Assembly (NCBI GenBank): GCA_021018815.1
Contig: JAITYX010000033.1
Span: forward strand, 434,001 to 498,000
Length of the DNA: 64,000 bases
Reading direction: 5' to 3'
From: Talinum fruticosum
Lineage: Eukaryota; Streptophyta; Magnoliopsida; Caryophyllales; Talinaceae
The translations under genes were made by a program, and so were the position numbers. Below the pieces are notes generated by a model that saw nothing but the letters and a program-made list of their open reading frames with translations, did no database searches and was not told the DNA's origin. This document shows, piece after piece, positions 58,311-64,000 of the stretch. Within the stretch, counting starts at the first letter, position 1, and each line of letters begins with the position of its first letter.

Positions 58311-60292
58311 GTCTACTCATGCTATCCTCGCCACCTCTCTCTCGGAGAGATGGGTCACCGTCTCTCCCGGAAAGAGAACTAGAGCTAATCGGGGTTCTCA
58401 ACCCTTCTCTCCGCTTGCTAATGTGAATCGGACCACCCCTTCTACTGTTCCTCGCTACCCCGAGAGGATAAGCTGTTATTCCCCTTTCGGTAATGTTGAT
58501 GCTCCTCCGCCCCCACTTATTCCCTGCAACGCAACATGCTGATCCTACAACCGATTCCATGTCTTGCGATATGCCAAGTATGGTTATCCCCCACAGGAGG
58601 AGATCAATGCCACCCAAAATGTAGAGGCTGATATGCCCGTTTTTACTATTGAGAGTGACCGACGGGATAAGAAAGAGGATAATGCTAATACCTCTTATGA
58701 GTCTGTGTGATATGTTCCTTGACTTGGACAATATTGAGGATACTTCTATGTCCATTGACTCTTCAAAAAGAGAAAGATGATTAATGATGGAGAGGAGTTC
58801 TCCTCCCACCCTTCTCCCTAGTTTATCATGTTTTCGGTTCTCACTCCAGAATGTTGTATTGAGTTTCTCGGGGTTTATTGGCTGTTTTGTGTTACTCCCG
58901 CCCCTGTTTTGTCTTAGTTGACCATGGTTGTTGGCTTAATGGTTCGACAGGAAAAGTCTTTCTCGAGGATATGTCCCTTATTGTTGTTTTTGGGGGCTTG
59001 AAGGTCCGTTTAGTTTGGTTTTTCTCTCTCTCTCGTTGTCCTTCCTAGTCCTATTGCTCTATTTCTTCCGAGTTTTGGTTGGTTGTTTCCCGAGCCTTTC
59101 TTTTTAGAGGACTAGTTTATAGCTCGGTTGTTTTGGAGTGGAACCCTAGGATGTACAAGATTGACTCTTATATTTTATTAACAATCTTGTGTTTATGTAT
59201 TTCTCTCTCTGTTCTTGTGATTTCTTCATCTCCGCCTATCCCCTCCCCCGGTGTTTTGACTGTTCTGTCCCAGTGGATTTTTTCTTGTATGAGGTTGTTG
59301 GTCAATCTTAGACCCTATTATAAGATCGGATTAATGGCTCTTTGTATGATCGAAGAGAGCTGTAAGACTTTTTGTTTCGGCTTTCAATGTTACGTGTCTC
59401 TTTGAAGGTGTTTGTATAAGGGGTACTATTTGACCCTCTATGATGACTGGCATATGAGAAAGAGATTTTGAGCTCCTTAAGGTTGGTATATTCCTTTTGT
59501 GTTACCTCCTCTACGGGTTGGAAGCCAAAAGGTATAGTCTTCGCCAAGTATGTTATTTGTCAATGATGAAAACGACATTCTTTCTAAGACCTTATTTTCC
59601 CACATTAACACATTTCTTGATCCAGCCCTTGAGCTGATCTTTTTCATATTGGGATGTTCCATCGGGTTATTATCCGGTTTAGTAGTGTTTTGAGCACTTA
59701 TAGTACTAGATGTATGATCGGTGCGGTTTTTGCTCTCCCTGCTATTTTTCTTGACGGATTTCTCAATGGTGAGTTTAGTTACTGTTGATTTTTTTCTTTT
59801 TGGAGATAGATCTCTCCAAGTTTCCCCCTCCTTGCAACTCCTTTTGTTTTTCTCTTTTGTCTGCAGATTCTTTCTTCAAAGAGAAAATGTACGAGCGAAG
59901 TGGATTTTTAAAGATAAAGGACATCTCTATTGGAGAAGATTTATGATATGTAGTTCGGTCTCTCCTGTAGACAAGTTTTTGGAATTGAGGACGTTACTTC
60001 GAGTTCTTCCCGCATGTATATTTTTATGGCAACTAGACCTTTATGGTTTGTGATGAATACCCCATGGAGGGTCCGACTCTTGCTTGGCAAGTTGAACGAA
60101 TCGGGACATAAAGCTGATTCGGAGATGGGTAAAAAATTGCTCCTTTCATATCATTTTTCGAAAGTAAGTATTTGCACTTTGTCCACGTATGAGCAAGTTG
60201 CACATGAAACATCTTGTTAAGCATGTATCTAAAGTCTTAGTTATTAAAAGTGGGGATGACCCCCTGCCTTTATTCTCTATTTTTAAATTGTC
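58311..60292. other. LINE region between ORF1 and ORF2
   Basis: This probably contains the ORF1 C-terminal part in shattered form and a spacer. Open frames such as 59079-59405 are hydrophobic and unrecognised. No independent gene is supported. Confidence 0.5.
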
Positions 60293-60915
60293 ATGAAAAT
60301 TATTAGTTGGAATATTCAAGGGTCTAAAAGGGAAAAAATTATCTGCGAAATAAAATACGTGAAAAGCCTTCACAACCCGGACATAATGTTCCCCATCGAA
60401 ACTATGGTTAATGATGTCAATGCATATAATATTGCTAAATCATTAGGTTTTGAAAAATTTGAACTTGTTTCACCCACTAACCATGCGGGAGGAATTTGGG
60501 TTCTATGGGATACAATAAACGTTGATGTGCATATTCTCGCAAAAGAGGAAAGGGATATTCACCTTTTTGTAAAGGATAAGAGTACAAACCACGAAACTAT
60601 TATCTCTGGGGTGTATGGTCCAGCCCAACACAGGGGACAAGGCCACGTTTTGGAACAAACTTTCTTTGCTCAATGTTGTTTTTGATCACCCTTGGTGCAT
60701 TGTGGGGATCTCAACGAATTAGCTAACCCCGACGAGAAATAGGGAGGTAACACACTATTAAAGGAAAAAACCCATCGACTTAGAAATTTTCTCCGCCAAA
60801 TTGAGGGCATTAGTCTGCCTCCCATTGGACGAATTTTTACATGGAAAAAATGTTTTAGAGGTGATATGATTTATGAACAATTAGATAGAGCCATCGTGAG
60901 GAAAGATTGGGCAAA
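60293..60915 (+). pseudogene. LINE ORF2 endonuclease fragment
   Basis: It begins MKIISWNIQGSKREKIICEI, the conserved N-terminus of the LINE apurinic-type endonuclease (usually MK..SWN.RG). AGGIWVLWDT and IISGVYGP follow. A frameshift near 60680 ends the open frame. Recognisable text continues as ISLPPIGRIFTWKK and EQLDRAIVRKDWANVLF up to the solo LTR. The glutamate of the usual ET motif is present in FPIETMVND. Confidence 0.8.
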
Positions 60916-60920
60916 TGTTT

Positions 60921-62432
60921 TGTTCGGTGTAAATATTACGTCATTTATACCCTTATTTACTTAGTTTTTGTCTCGTAAAATAATATAATTTTATAATTTT
61001 TACTTATTTTATTTTATTTTGTAGTTAATAATTAAAAAGCGATTGAACTCCGAAGTCGAGCTTGAAACATAGTAAAATTGAAGAACTCGGCCCAAATTAC
61101 TACTAGCACAACCCAGCATGACTCAATTTCACTTTCTCTTATCAATCAGGCCTGTCCTCCAACAAATGGAAAGTTTCCATTAAATAAAAGAAGGGAATTT
61201 ATCTTTGGAAATAAAAGAAGGATTTGGCAGCAGCTAGCAATCGTAAGAATTTTGGTAAAATATGGCTGATGACATCAGCATGATGTCATCATGACATCAC
61301 CTTCAGAAGTAAACTCTAGCTTGGACTTTTAACAAACTGAAGGCTTCAGCGGATGACCATGGATATAAAAGGGGACGCCGCAGCTTTGGTCAGGGGCTGG
61401 AATTTTTTAGCCTAGGATTATTTTTTCAGGTTATTTTTAGTTTCATTTAATTAATTTTCCTCTCGTAAATATTGAGATTCAATTTGTTTTAATTTTAATT
61501 ATTAGTTCGGAAAGTTCGGTTCTTGACAGTTTTCGGTTTCGGTTCGATTCGTTCCTACTAACTTCTTCCCTTTTGTCTCTCCTTTCTTTCTAATTTGTTT
61601 CGTTTAGTTTAAAGGTTCGATTTTTATTATATTTTGATGTTAGTATTAGTTAGTTTAATTGTTTAATCTCATGTTTAATTTTATTTTGTTAGTTTATGTC
61701 ATTCTTCGAGTCATTTTTTGTTAGTAGTTAGATTAATTTTGCTTCATGTTAATTAGTTGTTAATTTGAGTCGTTTTGGTTGTGATTAGCCTCCTTAAGGC
61801 TAAATAATTTTGTTTAGGCCTTTACTTACCTAATTTATGCTAGTATTTTGGGATTGTTTCTCATACCTACCACATAGGTTCGATGAGATGTCCAAAATGG
61901 TCTTTTCATCTTGATTTTTAGGCGGTTGGTCTATCACTGAAAGGTGGAGTCAATTTGCTAGTGTTGGTAAAGAGAATAGTTGGGATTTTGGCATAAAAAT
62001 AGCCCGAATTCTAGTTAGGTCCGAGGTTGCTATTTTTGTAGTTTAGTTGGGCTAACCCCACAAAAATAGGTGGTTAGAATAATTAGACTAGCTCATGACC
62101 CTCGAAAGTGTGGCTTGAGTAGGTTTTAATGGTGCAACCGATCACTTCTAAATACTTGTATAAACTTGGGTAGGTTTAGGCTTGACTTAATTAATTAGTT
62201 TATTGAGTGGTAAAATCACAACCCGAGTATTTTATTTTATTTTTTATTGCTTTCTAGGTTAGCTTAATCACCATATCTATCTCATCCGTGATTGATTCGC
62301 CTAAATAGAAGTTTAAGTTAGCTTTGATATTTGAAACACAACTCTCTGTTGACACGACCCGTGCTTGCCGACTAACTACAACTACGCCGTGCACTTGCGG
62401 TAATAAATTTTAGAACTTAATTCTTCCTAACA
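60921..62432. mobile_element. Solo LTR inserted in LINE ORF2
   Basis: The 1512 bp block starts TGTTCGGTGTAAATATTACG and ends TTCTTCCTAACA. It is flanked by TGTTT on both sides (60916-60920 and 62433-62437). A promoter-like GGATATAAAAGGGG occurs at 61362-61375. It has no coding capacity. LINE text resumes directly after the right duplication. The family is not identified. Confidence 0.85.
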
Positions 62433-62437
62433 TGTTT

Positions 62438-64000
62438 ATCCTAAGGTTGAAGTAAGGCATGGTCCTTTTTCTTCTCGGATCACTGCTACATCCTTCTCGA
62501 TACTAATCGTAGAACTATTACGCATAAGAATCGAATCTTTAGATTCCAACCACATTGGGTTAATTCTCCGAAGGTGGAGAATACTGTCCAAAGCAGATGG
62601 CAACACAATGTTAAGGGGACAAACATGTTTCGACTACTAAATTAAAGAGAATAAAAGGTGAACTTAAAGGTTGGAATAAAATTACTAACAATAATTTTCG
62701 TAATAAAATGGAAATGAACACCGAAAAGTTATCTTATGTGGAAGACAGGCTTACAAGTGATCTTGCTAGCCCAAGACTAAACCACTGGTTTAATAGGCTG
62801 ATAAGACAAAGGGAAAAGTTACTCGCTCTTTAATCAATGCTATAGGGGTAAGTTTTCCGGATATAAGGGGTTAACGAAGGGGATAGGAATTCTACCTTCT
62901 TTCATAAAAGTGTTACAGACAAGAAAAAGAAGAAAAATGATTACTAGAATCAAAGACATGTCGGGTGTTTGAATTGAAGATATGCAGTCCATTAGGAACA
63001 TATTTGTCAACGACTTTAAAAGCCGATTTACGTCTAAGCCTAATCGGATCGGATCATCAAACACCCTACCGCCAAGACTAAATGATCGAGCAACAAACAG
63101 AGCTCACAAAAAAATTCTTTGTCGAAGAGATTAAGTTTGCAGTCTTCCATATGGACGCCTCAAAAGCACCATAACCAAATGGTTTTGCACCGTGCTTTTT
63201 CCAAAAATACTGGGAGATAATGAAGCATGATCTAGCCACCATGGTTAATGAATTCCACGAGAAAGGAAAAATCCTTAAACAAATTAATCATACATTTATC
63301 ACTCTCATACCGAAAGTTGATGATCCTAGTGCTACAAACCACTTTAGACCTATTAGCTTCGTGCAATATGCTATATAAAATTATTGCTAAAGTCCTGGCT
63401 AACCGACTTCGTTCATTCCTGGGTAGTTTAATCTCTCCCCTACGAGTGCCCGTTCGTTCTCGGTAGACAGATCCATGATAATATTCTTTTAGCCCATGAA
63501 GTTATGCATAAATTTAAAAATGCAAACACTAAAACAGGATGGGTGGTACTTAAACTTGATAAGGAAAAAGCCTACGATAGGGTTGAATGGGAATTCTTAT
63601 TTCAATGCATGTCTTCTATGGGTTTCCCAGAAATGGATCGAGTGGATCGGAGAATGTATCTCTTCGAGTATCTTACTCTATTCTGATTAATGATCAACCC
63701 ATCGGGCTCTTGCTCCCTACAAGAGGTCTCGAGACAAGGTGATCCCTTGTCACCCTACCTATTTCTTCTCTGTATGGAAGCTCTATCTGCTAATCTTCCG
63801 AAGGAAAGTATGAATAGGAAAAGTGGGATAGGGGTTAAACTTTGTGCAAAAGGAGATGTCCTCCTGGCTCTTTTCTTTACGAGATGATAGCTTGCTCTTT
63901 TGCAAAACAAAAGCCTAGTCCTTCTGTTCCCTAAGAAAATCATGGATGAGTTTTGTGCGTCCTCTGGACAATTGATCAACTTCCATAAATCATCCATGAT
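62438..64000 (+). pseudogene. LINE ORF2 reverse transcriptase, partial
   Basis: Resuming after the solo LTR, pieces include HKNRIFRFQPHWVNSPKVE, then QIHDNILLAHEVMHKF, GWVVLKLDKEKAYDRVEWEF (63541-63597) and SRQGDPLSPYLFLLCMEALS (63729-63788). These are conserved reverse transcriptase blocks of non-LTR elements. The catalytic (F/Y)ADD motif appears damaged, reading TRDDSLLFCK near 63878-63905. CASSGQLINFHKS closes the window. Several frameshifts and stops make it inactive. Confidence 0.85.

Larger units (their letters stand above)
57317..64000 (+). mobile_element. L1-type LINE, broken, running off the window
   Basis: The order is ORF1 (DUF4283 plus CCHC knuckle), a spacer of about 2 kb, and ORF2 with endonuclease then reverse transcriptase, the layout of plant L1 LINEs. 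Frameshifts and stops are frequent throughout, and a solo LTR splits ORF2 between endonuclease and reverse transcriptase. The 3' end lies beyond the window. Confidence 0.85.

Overview
The window is nuclear DNA from a flowering plant, almost certainly a eudicot. The evidence is a tandem array of extensin-like cell-wall protein genes set in AT-rich DNA and surrounded by plant Copia, Gypsy (Athila-like), CACTA, Helitron, LINE and SINE sequences. I cannot name the species from the sequence alone.

The host genes are seven paralogous extensin-like or proline-rich protein loci, all on the + strand: E1 7514-8928, E2 10287-10457 (truncated), E3 19575-21072, E4 33476-34929, E5 38528-39966, E6 41898-43332 and E7 44785-45991 (decayed). 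Each begins with a secretory signal peptide followed by DDYYGY. A long array of ten-residue units of the type [10 protein letters not shown] follows, and the consensus C-terminus is [12 protein letters not shown]. Proximal promoters (a block ending in TATATAAAC about 95 bp before the ATG) and 3' flanks are shared between copies, so whole gene-plus-flank units were duplicated. As given, every long copy has its frame broken several times. At least 21 breaks are the same one-base event, CCGAGTG where sister units have CCGGTG or CCAGTG. That looks more like two alternative bases both being written into a consensus than like random decay, although E7 is a genuine pseudogene with five nonsense codons.

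The spaces between the genes are filled by mobile DNA. 1-5157 holds a minus-strand Copia remnant (LTRs 6-473 and 4686-5157) containing a nested 2.7 kb solo Gypsy-type LTR (766-3498, TSD CACCG). 12025-16257 is a CACTA element (TSD TTA) carrying a broken Ptta/En/Spm-type gene. 22519-27023 is a decayed minus-strand Helitron Rep/helicase gene, with Helitron-like 3' ends at 21769-22152. 29365-29740 is a GA/GC minisatellite. 31059-31558 is a solo Copia-like LTR, and 36927-37046 is a tRNA-derived SINE with a target duplication. 46606-54734 is a complete Athila-like LTR element (TSD AGGTC) that encodes only gag and protease. From 57317 to the window end lies a broken L1-type LINE, itself split by a 1.5 kb solo LTR (60921-62432, TSD TGTTT).

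I found no RNA-gene cluster, CRISPR array or evidently new enzymatic system. The most useful observations are the recurrent one-base break in the extensin repeats, the duplication history of the array, including a promoter deletion between short direct repeats in E2, and several nested insertions with readable target-site duplications.
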